Positions 45,270 through 54,278 are shown, numbered from the stretch's first letter. The stretch is DNA of 64,000 nucleotides from Candidatus Tectimicrobiota bacterium (GCA_026005175.1 BPKO01000005.1:62001-126000); one strand, 5' to 3'. A program made the numbers and translations. Notes: generated by a model not told the origin, from the sequence alone.

Positions 45270-46643
45270 TCACGTCTCGGCCAACAGCGGCGCTGCCTGA
45301 AGCACCTGCGTCAGGGCGTCGAGGGTCCGGCGCAAGGCCGTGGCCGCTTCGCGCCCTGCGGGAGGCAAACACGCCGGTGGCGAAAGGAGAAGGCGGTCGA
45401 GGGCACACTTGGCCCACAGCAGGTGGTAGTGCTGGCGGTGGCGACTGCTGCGCCGCTTGTCTGGTGTCAGGGCTTGCAGCTCGTTGCGCTTGCAGTAGCC
45501 CACGTACTGCAAGTGGCGAAACACGCGGGTGGCCTCCAGGAGCAAGCGCTGGCGCTGGGCGTCGCTGTCGCATGGCAGAGCCGGCAAGTATCGCCGCTGC
45601 CAGCGCTGGCTGACAGCCAGGAAGTCGCGCAACAGCCGTCCGCCCTGGGCGTGGCTGAGGTAGTTGTGGGCCGCCAGCGCTGCCCAGGCGCGGCGGTGGC
45701 GGCGGCGCCAGGCGGCCGAAGGCACGGCCGCGCCGCAGGCAGGGTAGTCGGCGGTGGCGTCCCAGTGCGCCAGTTCCAGTCCGTTCTCCAGCAAGGTGAC
45801 GGCATCGAGCCAGCGGCTGCGCAGCGTCTCTTGCTCGAAGTCGATCTCCACCTGGATGTCATCCACGAGGATGATGTTGCGAGGGTTGCTGCCGCGGTAG
45901 TAAAGGCCGGCGTGCGCGCCGTCGGCAGCCAGCAACTCGGCAAGCCATGCGGCATTGGGCAGGAGCGCCGCGGGCAGTGCCGTGTCGCCGGCGGCAAAAG
46001 GCGGCAGCAGGGCGCGTTCGAGCTGCGCCAGCAGGTACGTCCGCGCCTCAGGTTGCGAGAAAGTCACCAGCTCGAGGTCTCCGCTTTCGTGGCCGTAGCG
46101 TCCCAGCACCTGCACCCGCGCCAGGGTGCGCAGCGCCTGGCGCAGTAAGGAGACGACTTGCGGGTCATGGCGCGGCAGGTGCTGCAGCCGCTCGTAAAGC
46201 GTTGGCCCTGCCAGGTAAGGCATGAGGGCGACGCTGACCGGCGTCGTCGCAGCGGGCGTCACCACCGCCAGGATAGGGCCCACGCGGCCGTGGGGCGGCA
46301 GGTGCTGGCAAAAGTACGCGTTCATGCGCTGCTCGACAGCGGCAAGGCGCTGGCGGGAGCCAAGGTACCATTTGCACACCAGGCGGTAGGCCGGCATGCC
46401 GGGCAGGCGGGTGTCAACCACGTAGATCGGGCTCTTGCTGTCGCTTTCTAGCTGCCATTCGCGACGCGGCAACCTTTCGAGGCCATGGCAGGCGACAAAG
46501 CCGGCAATGGCCTGCACCGCGGCTGCCGGCAGGCCGGCAGCGCGCAGCGTTGCCGGACAATACATCGCCGCCAGCAGCTGCCGGTAGCCGGCAGCGCCAA
46601 GCTGCGGCAACCACGCCGCCCGCATCGCCAGTGGTGGCTGCAC
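45270..46643 (-). CDS. Atypical kinase-like protein
   Basis: A protein of about 457 residues. The N-lobe may run through ESDSKSPIYVVDTRLPG and LVCKWYLGSRQRL (possible Lys). A catalytic-loop-like YYRGSNPRNIILVDD and IDFEQETLRSRW follow, with Asn and the metal Asp of an aminoglycoside-phosphotransferase/Fructosamine-3-kinase-like fold. The expected HxDxxxxN catalytic Asp is replaced by Ser (YRGSNPRN). It is thus either an unusual kinase or a pseudokinase. The C-terminal third is helical and unrecognised. GTG 46643 (GGGAAGGGGT upstream) or ATG 46625 is the start; the frame beyond runs into the repeat. Confidence 0.55.
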   Translation of the reverse strand: MQPPLAMRAAWLPQLGAAGYRQLLAAMYCPATLRAAGLPAAAVQAIAGFVACHGLERLPRREWQLESDSKSPIYVVDTRLPGMPAYRLVCKWYLGSRQRLAAVEQRMNAYFCQHLPPHGRVGPILAVVTPAATTPVSVALMPYLAGPTLYERLQHLPRHDPQVVSLLRQALRTLARVQVLGRYGHESGDLELVTFSQPEARTYLLAQLERALLPPFAAGDTALPAALLPNAAWLAELLAADGAHAGLYYRGSNPRNIILVDDIQVEIDFEQETLRSRWLDAVTLLENGLELAHWDATADYPACGAAVPSAAWRRRHRRAWAALAAHNYLSHAQGGRLLRDFLAVSQRWQRRYLPALPCDSDAQRQRLLLEATRVFRHLQYVGYCKRNELQALTPDKRRSSRHRQHYHLLWAKCALDRLLLSPPACLPPAGREAATALRRTLDALTQVLQAAPLLAET

Positions 46644-46653
46644 ACCCCTTCCC

Positions 46654-46678
46654 AAAATGTACTCTGACCCCATTTTTT
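46654..46678. repeat. Single arm of the GGGGTCAGAGTAC palindrome
   Basis: The sequence AAAATGTACTCTGACCCCAT and its flanks at 46654-46678 match the right arm of the palindrome at 44400-44423 but no second arm is nearby. It lies just upstream of the kinase-like gene start. Confidence 0.75.
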
Positions 46679-46736
46679 GCTGGCCTACGGGGTGATGATG
46701 CCCGAGGCGGCGAGGCGGGTCAAGCCCCGGCGGCGC

Positions 46737-46765
46737 TTGACCGCCTGCAAGCCGTTGTGTAGAGT
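46737..46765 (+). promoter_or_regulatory. Candidate promoter of the haem operon
   Basis: TTGACC (46737-46742) and TAGAGT (46760-46765) lie 17 bp apart, 30 bp before the hemE start. Confidence 0.45.
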
Positions 46766-46794
46766 TAGGAAACGCCTGCTTGAGGACGTGTCTC

Positions 46795-47865
46795 ATGCCA
46801 CCTTCTTCTTCGCCGCCAGTCCTGGCGCAGGCGCCGTTTTTGCGCGCCTGCTGGCGCCAGCCCACGCCTTACACGCCGGTGTGGCTGATGCGCCAGGCCG
46901 GCCGCTATATGCACGAGTACCGCCGCCTGCGGCAGCGGGTGTCGCTGCTAGAGCTCTGCAAGACCCCCGAGCTGGCGGCCGAAGTGACGGTGCGCGCCGT
47001 GGAGCGCCTGGGCGTGGACGCGGCGATCATTTTCGCCGATATCCTGCTCATCCTGGAGCCGATGGGGCTGCAGCTGGCCTTTGCCGCCGGTGAGGGCCCG
47101 GTGCTCCACAATCCGCTGCGCGACGCCAGCGACATCGGCCGCCTGCGCGAGGTGGTTCCCGAGGAGTCGCTGGCGTTTGTCTTGCAGGCCATTGCCCTGG
47201 CCCGTGCCCAGCTTAAGCCCGAGGTACCCCTCATCGGCTTTGCCGGGGCGCCCTTTACCCTGGCCTCGTATATGCTTGAAGGCGGCTCGTCGCGCCACTA
47301 CGCGCGCACCAAGGCCTTTATGTACCGGCAGCCGCAGGCCTGGCATGCCCTGATGGCCTTTTTGGCCCGCAACACGGCACGCTACCTCAACAGCCAGATC
47401 GCCGCTGGGGCGCAGGCGGTGCAGCTCTTTGACAGCTGGGTGGGGGCCTTGTCGCCGCACGACTACCGCACGTTTGTCTTGCCCCACGTGCGCGCCCTCA
47501 TTGCCAGCCTCCCCTCCCAGGTGCCGGTGATTCACTTTGGCACCGGCACCGCTGCTTTGCTCGAGCTGATGCGGGAAGCGGGCGGCACGGTGATCGGCGT
47601 CGACTTTCGCGTCGAGCTCGACGAGGCCTGGCAGCGCCTGGGGGCCGTGGCCATCCAGGGCAACCTCGACCCGGCGGTGCTGCTGGCCGATCTGGCTTAC
47701 ATCCGCCAGCGCGTGCAGCGCCTCCTGGCACAAGCCGGCGGGCGCCCGGGCCACATCTTCAACCTCGGCCACGGCGTGCTGCCTGCCACCCCGGAGGAAC
47801 ACGTGGTGGCGCTGGTGGAGTATGTGCACGAGCTGAGCGCGCGGGAGGCAAGCCGTGCCCGGTGA
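46795..47865 (+). CDS. hemE: Uroporphyrinogen decarboxylase
   Basis: A 356-residue UroD that removes four carboxyls from uroporphyrinogen III to give coproporphyrinogen III. Signatures are PVWLMRQAGRYMHEYR near 30-46, FADILLILEPMG, GFAGAPFTLASYML, FDSWVGALSPHDY, IHFGTG, GVDFRVELDEAW and FNLGHGVLPATPEEHV. ATG 46795 was chosen for the GAGG upstream; a TTG at 46780 is less likely. The 3' end overlaps hemH by 11 bp, so hemE, hemH and hemY form one operon in the hemEHY order known from Bacillus. Confidence 0.95.
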   Translation: MPPSSSPPVLAQAPFLRACWRQPTPYTPVWLMRQAGRYMHEYRRLRQRVSLLELCKTPELAAEVTVRAVERLGVDAAIIFADILLILEPMGLQLAFAAGEGPVLHNPLRDASDIGRLREVVPEESLAFVLQAIALARAQLKPEVPLIGFAGAPFTLASYMLEGGSSRHYARTKAFMYRQPQAWHALMAFLARNTARYLNSQIAAGAQAVQLFDSWVGALSPHDYRTFVLPHVRALIASLPSQVPVIHFGTGTAALLELMREAGGTVIGVDFRVELDEAWQRLGAVAIQGNLDPAVLLADLAYIRQRVQRLLAQAGGRPGHIFNLGHGVLPATPEEHVVALVEYVHELSAREASRAR

Positions 47866-48808
47866 CGGCGTGCTGTTCGTTGCATTTGGCGGCCCCACGC
47901 CCGGCTGCTGCCGCCGCTTCGACCCCTGCCCGGGCTCGGAGGCACGCTGCTTCGTGCGCGCCGTGGTGGGCGAGCGGCCGGGGGCCGAAGCACGCATTGC
48001 CGAAGTGGTGGCCCACTACGAGCAGCTGGGCGGCTTTTCGCCGTTCCAGCCCTTGACCCTGAAGCAAGTGCAGGGAGTGGCGGCGCGGCTGGCGCAGCAG
48101 GGCCTGCCGGTGCCGGTGCGGGTGGGAATGCGCTACTGGCCGCCGTATATTGCCGAAGCGCTGCAGGCGCTGGCCGCCCTGGGCTGCCGCCGCCTGGTGG
48201 TGGCCATTCTCTCGGCGTTTCAGAGTCCGGCCAGCTGGGACGTCTACCAGCGGCTGGTGGCCGAAGGCCTGGCCGCCGTGGCGCCCGAGGTGGCGGTGAC
48301 GTACCTTGACCCCTGGTACGAGGAGGCGGGCTTTGTGACGGCGTGGGCCGACCACATTCGCCAGGCTTACCGCGCCCTTGCGCCGCTTGCCCCTGCCGAG
48401 GTGTTGCTTGTCTACACGGCGCACGCCCTGCCGGTGGCCATGGCCGCCGCGTCTCCTTACGTGCAGCAGTTTACCCAGGCCGCGGCAGCGGTCGCTCGCT
48501 GCCTGGGGCAGCCTCCCTACCGGCTGGCCTACCAGAGCCAGGCCAGCGGCACCGGCGTGCCCTGGCTGCAGCCGGACGTCAACGACGCCCTCCGCCAAGC
48601 CAAAGCCGAGGGCTACCGCGGCGTCGTCGTTGCCCCGCTGGGCTTTCTCTGCGACCACGTTGAGGTACTCTACGACCTCGATGTTGAAGCGCAGGCCACC
48701 GCCCGCGCCTGCGGCCTGGCCTTTGCGCGGGCGCCGACGGTGGGCACGCACCCGGCGTTTCTGGCCATGCTGAGCGAGCGCCTGGCGGCTTGCTTGCGCG
48801 CCGCCTGA
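47855..48808 (+). CDS. hemH: Ferrochelatase with N-terminal cysteine cluster
   Basis: A 317-residue ferrochelatase inserting iron into a porphyrin. Core motifs are the active-site His in LLVYTAHALP, YQSQASGTGVPWLQPDV and VVAPLGFLCDHVEVLYDLD with the catalytic Glu. FSPFQPLTLKQ and YWPPYIAEAL are also present. Unusually, PTPGCCRRFDPCPGSEARC at residues 14-32 has four Cys (18, 19, 25, 32) where ordinary ferrochelatases have no such cluster; it could bind an iron-sulfur cluster or iron. GTG 47855 overlaps hemE. hemY starts 10 bp after the stop. Confidence 0.9.
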   Translation: MPGDGVLFVAFGGPTPGCCRRFDPCPGSEARCFVRAVVGERPGAEARIAEVVAHYEQLGGFSPFQPLTLKQVQGVAARLAQQGLPVPVRVGMRYWPPYIAEALQALAALGCRRLVVAILSAFQSPASWDVYQRLVAEGLAAVAPEVAVTYLDPWYEEAGFVTAWADHIRQAYRALAPLAPAEVLLVYTAHALPVAMAAASPYVQQFTQAAAAVARCLGQPPYRLAYQSQASGTGVPWLQPDVNDALRQAKAEGYRGVVVAPLGFLCDHVEVLYDLDVEAQATARACGLAFARAPTVGTHPAFLAMLSERLAACLRAA

Positions 48809-48817
48809 GGAGGGACG

Positions 48818-50263
48818 ATGCCCCCAAAGCACCTCGTCGTCATTGGCGGCGGCATCAGCGGCCTCACGGCTTGCTACCGCCTGTGGCAGGAAATCCGCAC
48901 CCGGCGGCTGCCGGCCAGGGTGTCGCTCTTGGAAGCCAGCGGGCGCCTGGGGGGAGTGATTGCCACTTCGCACGTCCAAGGGCTGCTGCTCGAGCATGGC
49001 CCGGACTGCTTTCTGACCGCCAAGCCCTGGGGGCTGGCGCTGTGCCGCGAGCTGGGCCTTGATGACGAGCTGCTGGGCACGACGCCGCAGCACCGCCGCA
49101 GCTTCGTGGTGCGCCAGGGCCGGCTGGTGCCGCTGCCCCCGGGCATGTACCTCATGGCCCCTTCTTCGCTCTGGTCGCTGCTGGCCACCCCGCTTTTGAG
49201 CTGGCCCGGTAAGTTGCGCATGGCCCTGGACTTGGTGCTGCCGCGGCGGCGCGCCACTGGCGACGAGTCGCTGGCGCAGTTCGTCACCCGGCGCCTGGGG
49301 CGCGAGGCGCTAGAGCGCCTGGCGCAGCCCCTGGTGGGGGGGATCTACACCGCCGATCCAAACCAGCTGAGCATGCAGGCCACCTTGCCGCAGTTTGTGG
49401 CCATGGAGCAGCAGCACCGCAGCCTGATTTTGGCCATGCGGCGCCTGCGCCGGCAGCAGGCGCTGGCGCAGGACGTCAGCGGCCCGCGCTACGGGCTCTT
49501 TGCCACTTTGCGCCAAGGCATGCAGACGCTCGTCGATGCCCTGGCCGCGCGCCTGCCGGCCGAAGCGGTGCGCCTAAATGCCCGCGTGCAGGCTATCCGC
49601 CGACAGGCCTCCGGCGGCCGCTGGCAGGTGTGCCTGCCAGACGGCGCGGTGATGGCCGACGCCCTCTGCCTGGCGCTGCCGGCGCCGCAGGCCGGGCAGC
49701 TCTTGGCGGCGGTGGACGCCGAGCTGGCAGCCCTCCTGCAAGCCATCCCCTATGCGGCGGCAGCAGTGGTCAACCTGGCCTACGAGCGCCAGGCGGTGGC
49801 CCATCCCCTCGACGGTATGGGGTTCGTGGTTCCGGCGGTGGAGCGCCGCGCCTTGCTGGCTTGCTCTTTTAGCAGCGTCAAGTTTGCCGGCCGCGCCCCG
49901 CAGCACCTGGTGTTGCTGCGCGTCTTTGTGGGAGGCGCCCAGCAGCCCGAGGCGTATGCCCTGGCCGACGAGGCCCTGATCCGCGCCGTGTGCCAGGACC
50001 TGGCGCAACTGCTGGGTATCCGCGCCGCTCCGGTTTATGTTCACCTCAGCCGCCACCCGCAGGCCATGGCCCAGTACCCCGTGGGCCATCTTGAGCGCGT
50101 GGCGCGCCTCGAAAAGCGCCTCGCGCGGCTGCCCGGCCTGGCCCTGGCCGGCAATGCCTACCGCGGCATTGGCGTGCCCGACTGCATTCACAGCGGCCAG
50201 GCCGCCGCCCAGCGCCTCATCGCCTGGCTCACCGCGCCGCAGCCTGCCCCCAGCCTGGCCTGA
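48818..50263 (+). CDS. hemY: Oxygen-dependent protoporphyrinogen/coproporphyrinogen oxidase
   Basis: A 481-residue flavoprotein oxidising the porphyrinogen ring. The FAD-binding GGGISGLTACYRL is at 10-22, with VSLLEASGRLGGVI and HGPDCFLT. The large amine-oxidase domain follows, and the terminal LALAGNAYRGIGVPDCIHSGQAAA closes the FAD site. It may act on protoporphyrinogen IX or, in the Bacillus-type pathway, coproporphyrinogen III. ATG 48818 follows GAGGAGGGACG. It is the last gene of the haem operon; a promoter for the next operon follows. Confidence 0.93.
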   Translation: MPPKHLVVIGGGISGLTACYRLWQEIRTRRLPARVSLLEASGRLGGVIATSHVQGLLLEHGPDCFLTAKPWGLALCRELGLDDELLGTTPQHRRSFVVRQGRLVPLPPGMYLMAPSSLWSLLATPLLSWPGKLRMALDLVLPRRRATGDESLAQFVTRRLGREALERLAQPLVGGIYTADPNQLSMQATLPQFVAMEQQHRSLILAMRRLRRQQALAQDVSGPRYGLFATLRQGMQTLVDALAARLPAEAVRLNARVQAIRRQASGGRWQVCLPDGAVMADALCLALPAPQAGQLLAAVDAELAALLQAIPYAAAAVVNLAYERQAVAHPLDGMGFVVPAVERRALLACSFSSVKFAGRAPQHLVLLRVFVGGAQQPEAYALADEALIRAVCQDLAQLLGIRAAPVYVHLSRHPQAMAQYPVGHLERVARLEKRLARLPGLALAGNAYRGIGVPDCIHSGQAAAQRLIAWLTAPQPAPSLA

Positions 50264-50271
50264 AGCCGGGG

Positions 50272-50300
50272 TTGCCCCGCCTGCCGCGCTGCAGTACAAT
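50272..50300 (+). promoter_or_regulatory. Candidate promoter of the secretion/pilus operon
   Basis: TTGCCC (50272-50277) and TACAAT (50295-50300) lie 17 bp apart and 40 bp before gspI. Confidence 0.45.
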
Positions 50301-50340
50301 CGCGGCACGCTGGCAGGAATCGGCAAGCGGGACGAGGGAG

Positions 50341-50745
50341 ATGGGATCCGGGACGCGGCGGCAAAAAGGCCTGAGCCTGATCGAAACCCTGGTTGCCTTG
50401 GTGGTGCTTGTGGTGGGGCTGGCGGCGGTGCAGCGGCTCTTTCCGCAGGGGCTGGCCACGGGCCGGCAGGCGCTGGCGCGCACCCAGGCGACGCTGCTTG
50501 CCAAAGGGCAGCTGGAGCAGCTCCGCCTCCAGGGCTTTGCGCACTTGGCAGGCCTCAGCGGGGCACCCACCCCGCCCGCGCCGTTTCGCGACAGTGCCCA
50601 ACAAGTCATCTTCCCGCGCTTTCGCTGGCAAGTGGAGGTGCAGCGTGTGGCCGAGGACTTGCTGGCCGTCTCCCTGCGGGTGCGGTGGCCATGGCCGCGC
50701 CACACCGGTCAAGTGGAGCTGGTGACGTATGTCAGCCGGCCGTAG
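50341..50745 (+). CDS. gspI: Type II secretion/type IV pilus minor pseudopilin (GspI/PilV-like)
   Basis: A 134-residue prepilin. Prepilin signal RRQKG|LSLIETLVALVVLVVGLAA, with cleavage after Gly and Glu at +5, is cut by the prepilin peptidase. The rest is a short globular domain with no Cys pair. Position before GspJ and GspK identifies it as the GspI-like minor pseudopilin, though PilV-like is not excluded. ATG 50341. It overlaps gspJ by 17 bp. Confidence 0.78.
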   Translation: MGSGTRRQKGLSLIETLVALVVLVVGLAAVQRLFPQGLATGRQALARTQATLLAKGQLEQLRLQGFAHLAGLSGAPTPPAPFRDSAQQVIFPRFRWQVEVQRVAEDLLAVSLRVRWPWPRHTGQVELVTYVSRP

Positions 50746-51319
50746 CCGGCGAGCCTGCGCCGGCCTGACCCTGGTGGAGATCCTCGTTACCCTGGCGGTG
50801 AGCAGCCTGCTGCTGACGGGCGCCTGGCGGCTGGTGCACGCCGGGCTGCGCGCCTACCGCCGCGGCCTGCAGGAAGTGGCGGTGGCACAAGAAGCCCGCG
50901 CGGTGCTGGCGGTGCTTGGCCGCGACGTGCAGCGCGTGGGTGCCGCGGGGCCCGGGGCCTTGCGCGGCGAGGATCACCACGAGGCCACTGCGGCAAAAGC
51001 GCCGGTGGCCGCTGACCGCCTTACGCTGCTGGCCGTGTTCGGGGATACCGCCCCGGCACCGCGCCGCGTGCGCTACACCCTGGTGCTTCCCGGTGGAGAA
51101 CAGCCCCCGGGGCTGACGCGCACCGTGGTCTTGCCCGGCAGAGAGCAGCAGATGGTGCTCGGGAAGCGGGTGCGGGCTTTCAACGTGCGCTACTTCGACG
51201 GCCAGGCCTGGCACGACGCCTGGCAGCGGGCCGAGCTGCCGCGTGCTCTGGAGCTGACGTTGACGTTCCAGGGCGAGCCGCAGCTGCACCCCTTTGTGAC
51301 CGTGGTGGCCCTGCCATGA
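50729..51319 (+). CDS. gspJ: Minor pseudopilin GspJ/PilW-like
   Basis: A 196-residue prepilin with signal CAG|LTLVEILVTLAVSSLLLTGA, a normal +5 Glu and a globular domain ending TLTFQGEPQLHPFVTVVALP, as expected for GspJ. It should sit at the tip of the pseudopilus with GspI and GspK. The start overlaps gspI, and the stop overlaps the gspK start (ATGA). No GspG major pseudopilin is in the window. Confidence 0.8.
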   Translation: MSAGRSRRACAGLTLVEILVTLAVSSLLLTGAWRLVHAGLRAYRRGLQEVAVAQEARAVLAVLGRDVQRVGAAGPGALRGEDHHEATAAKAPVAADRLTLLAVFGDTAPAPRRVRYTLVLPGGEQPPGLTRTVVLPGREQQMVLGKRVRAFNVRYFDGQAWHDAWQRAELPRALELTLTFQGEPQLHPFVTVVALP

Positions 51320-52197
51320 AGCCTGCCGGCGGCAACCAGCGCGGCTTTGTTCTGGTGGTGGTGCTGGGGCTGCTGGCCGTGCTGTTTATCCTGGCGCTGT
51401 CGCTGGGCGCGGCGGTGCGCGCCGACTTGGCCCGCGCCCGCCGCTTCCAAGACGCGGTGGCAGCCGAATTCCTCGCCAAAGCCGGCATGGCGTGGGCCGT
51501 GCACTACCTGCAAGCGCTGGAGCGCGCCGGCAGGCTGTGGCAAGCGCCCTGGCGCTTTGAGCCGGCGCGCTTTGGCGACCAGCCCCTGGGTGCCGGAACG
51601 TTTTCCCTCACGTACGTCGATGCCACGGGGCAAGCGCGCTTTGGCCTGCAAGACGAAGAGGCGCGCCTCAACGTCAACACCGCGCCCCGCGCCTTGCTGG
51701 AGGCCTTGCTTCAGCCAGCCGCGGTGGACGTCGAGCGCCTGCTGCAGCAGCGTCCTTTTGCCACGCCCGAAGACTTGCTCGTGCGGGGCGGCCTGGAGCC
51801 GGCGGTGTTTTACGGGCAGGCCGGGCGGCCGGGCCTGGAAGCGTTCCTTACCGTGTGGGGTAGCGGCAAGCTCAACGTCAACACCGCCCCCTGGCAGGTG
51901 CTGGCCTTGCTGCCGGGCATGACGCCGGCCCAGGCCCAGGCGTTGGTGGCCTACCGCCACGGCGCCGACGGGCAGCCTGGCACCGCCGACGACCGCTTCT
52001 TTCCCACGCTGGCGGCGCTGCGGCAGGTGGTGCCCCTTGATCCGGCCTGGGAAGGCCTGCTCACCGTGGCGCCGACTGCCTTTCGCACCGTGGTGAGCGG
52101 GCAAGTGGGCACGCCGCCCCACGTGCAGCGGCACCGGCGCCTGGTGGTCATCGACCTCGCCGGCCAGGTGCGCTACTGGCGGCCGCTGCCGCAATGA
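51316..52197 (+). CDS. gspK: Minor pseudopilin GspK
   Basis: A 293-residue protein. The prepilin-type signal QRG|FVLVVVLGLLAVLFILALS lacks the +5 Glu, a GspK trait. Two SAM/helix-hairpin-helix-like LNVNTAP motifs (ARLNVNTAPRAL near 118 and KLNVNTAPWQVLALLPG near 195) are GspK signatures. It caps the pseudopilus tip. It overlaps gspJ by 4 bp. Confidence 0.87.
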   Translation: MKPAGGNQRGFVLVVVLGLLAVLFILALSLGAAVRADLARARRFQDAVAAEFLAKAGMAWAVHYLQALERAGRLWQAPWRFEPARFGDQPLGAGTFSLTYVDATGQARFGLQDEEARLNVNTAPRALLEALLQPAAVDVERLLQQRPFATPEDLLVRGGLEPAVFYGQAGRPGLEAFLTVWGSGKLNVNTAPWQVLALLPGMTPAQAQALVAYRHGADGQPGTADDRFFPTLAALRQVVPLDPAWEGLLTVAPTAFRTVVSGQVGTPPHVQRHRRLVVIDLAGQVRYWRPLPQ

Positions 52198-52208
52198 GGG
52201 AGGACGGC

Positions 52209-54263
52209 ATGGACGACGCCAACCGCTGCCTGGCGGCCTGGTTGCAGCAAGCTGGGGTGCTTTCGGCCGCGGCGGCCGAAGCCGCCTTGACGCAGTGCCA
52301 GCAGAGCGGGGTGCCGCTGCTGCAAGCGCTGCTGGCCACCGGGGCGCTTTCTTACACCGCGGTGCAGGAGCTCCTCCTGCGCGCCGCCGTGCCTCCCGCC
52401 GAGGCCCAGGCGATGCCAGAAGAGACGCTCCGCGCCACGGAGGACGACCCCTTTCTCGACGATCGCCACCTGCAGGCGGCGCTGCTCGCCAGCAGTCGCC
52501 TTAGCCCGGCGCAGCTGCAGACCGCGCTGGCCGAGCAGCAGCGCACCGGCCATCCCCTGTGGCGCACCCTGCTCAACCTCGGGCTCCTGGCACCCTACGA
52601 CCTCGTCGAGCTCATGCACACCCCCTTGCCTCCCGGGTACGTGCAGGATCCTCTGCTGCTGGAAGCCCTGCGCGCCCTGGGCGGCCTTGCGCCCGAGCAG
52701 CGCGAGGAGCTCGAAACGCGCGGCCGCGCGCGCGACACCTCGCTGGTGCAGTACTGCCTGGACAAGGGCTGGCTGACGCGCGAGGCGGTGGGACAGCTCC
52801 TGGCCCGGTATCTTCAGTGTCCCTTTGTCGACGTGCGCCGCGAGCCGCCCGACGAGGCCCTGCTGCGCCTTTTGCCGCGCCGGCCGCTGTGGACGCGCCT
52901 GCTGGTGCCGCTGCGCCTCGAAGGCGACGCGCTGCTGGTGGCGATGGCCAACCCGCGCGATCAGGCAAGCCAGGAGTGGGTACAGCAGCGAACCGGCTAC
53001 CGGGTGCGGCCGCTGCTGGCCCTCGAGGACGACCTGCGGGAGGTGCTGCGCCGCCATGGGGCGGCGGCCGCGGCGGTAACCCCTTACCGCTTTCTTGAGG
53101 GCCGCGAGGCCGCCACCGCGGTGGAACTGGTGGACGCCATTCTCGAAGGGGCGGTGCGGGCCCAGGCCACCGACATCCACATCGAGCCGCATTTGCCGCG
53201 CATGCGCGTGCGCTACCGCGTTGATGGCCGCCTCTTCGACGTGGCCACCGTGCCGCCGGCGCTGGAAATGGCGGTGATTTCGCGCATCAAGATCCTGGCC
53301 GACATGGACATCACCGAGCGGCGCCTGCCCCAGGACGGGCACCTGACGGCACGCTTCGAAGGCCAGGAGTACCACATGCGGGTAGCCACCATTCCCACCC
53401 CAGAAGGCGAAAAGCTGGTCATCCGCCTCCTCAGCCGCCACAACGTGCTCATGGGGCTCAAGCAGCTCGGGCTCGAGCCCGAAGACGAGCGGCGTCTGCG
53501 CGCCCTCATCGCCACGCCCCAGGGGATGATTCTGGTCACCGGGCCCATAGGCAGCGGCAAAACCACCACCCTGTACGCCGCCCTCAACGAGATCAACGTC
53601 CTTACTCGCAACATCGTCACCATCGAAGACCCCATCGAGTACCGCCTGGCCGGCATCACCCAGGTGCAAGTCGACCCCAAGGCGGGCCTCACCTTTGCCA
53701 GTGGCCTGCGCTCCATGCTGCGCCAGGATGCTGACGTCCTCATGGTGGGAGAGATCCGCGACGTGGAAACGGCCACCGTGGCCATCCGCGCCGCCCTCAC
53801 CGGGCAGCAGCTCTTCAGCACCCTGCACACCGCCGATGCCCCCAGCGCCATCACCACCCTGGAGTACTACGGCATTCAGCCCTACCTGGTAGCCAGTGCT
53901 TTAAGCGGCGTGGTGGCCCAGCGGCTGGTGCGCACCGTGTGCCCGCAGTGCCGGCAGTGGTACACGCCGAGCCCGGCCCTGGTGCGGCAGCTGGGGCTGC
54001 CTCCCTCGCAGGCATACCGCTTTGCCTATGGCGCCGGCTGCGCGGCGTGCTATGATACGGGGTACCGCGGGCGCACGGGGATCTTCGAGATCTTGCAGGT
54101 GACCGACACCATCCGGCGGCTCATCACCGAGCGGGCGCCCGAAACGGCGATTCAGGCGGCAGCGGTGCGCGAGGGAATGAGCACGCTGGTGCAAAGCGGT
54201 ATCAAAAAAGTCTTGCGGGGCCTTACCACCCCGCAGGAAGTGATGCGGGAAGTCTTCCTCTAG
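52209..54263 (+). CDS. gspE: Type II secretion/pilus assembly ATPase GspE/PilB
   Basis: A 684-residue hexameric ATPase (counted from ATG 52209; ATG 52194, 4 bp inside gspK, is an alternative). Two N-terminal MshEN-like segments (about 1-150 and 150-270) precede the ATPase: AQATDIHIEPHLPRM, GPIGSGKTTTLY (Walker A), MVGEIRDVETATVAIRAALTG (Walker B and Asp box), STLHTADAPSAITTLEYYG (His box). The four-Cys zinc finger is CPQCRQWY and CAACYDTGYRGRTGIFE. It powers pseudopilus extension. No secretin or GspL is nearby. Confidence 0.93.
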   Translation: MDDANRCLAAWLQQAGVLSAAAAEAALTQCQQSGVPLLQALLATGALSYTAVQELLLRAAVPPAEAQAMPEETLRATEDDPFLDDRHLQAALLASSRLSPAQLQTALAEQQRTGHPLWRTLLNLGLLAPYDLVELMHTPLPPGYVQDPLLLEALRALGGLAPEQREELETRGRARDTSLVQYCLDKGWLTREAVGQLLARYLQCPFVDVRREPPDEALLRLLPRRPLWTRLLVPLRLEGDALLVAMANPRDQASQEWVQQRTGYRVRPLLALEDDLREVLRRHGAAAAAVTPYRFLEGREAATAVELVDAILEGAVRAQATDIHIEPHLPRMRVRYRVDGRLFDVATVPPALEMAVISRIKILADMDITERRLPQDGHLTARFEGQEYHMRVATIPTPEGEKLVIRLLSRHNVLMGLKQLGLEPEDERRLRALIATPQGMILVTGPIGSGKTTTLYAALNEINVLTRNIVTIEDPIEYRLAGITQVQVDPKAGLTFASGLRSMLRQDADVLMVGEIRDVETATVAIRAALTGQQLFSTLHTADAPSAITTLEYYGIQPYLVASALSGVVAQRLVRTVCPQCRQWYTPSPALVRQLGLPPSQAYRFAYGAGCAACYDTGYRGRTGIFEILQVTDTIRRLITERAPETAIQAAAVREGMSTLVQSGIKKVLRGLTTPQEVMREVFL

Positions 54264-54278
54264 TAGGAGGCCAGCGGG

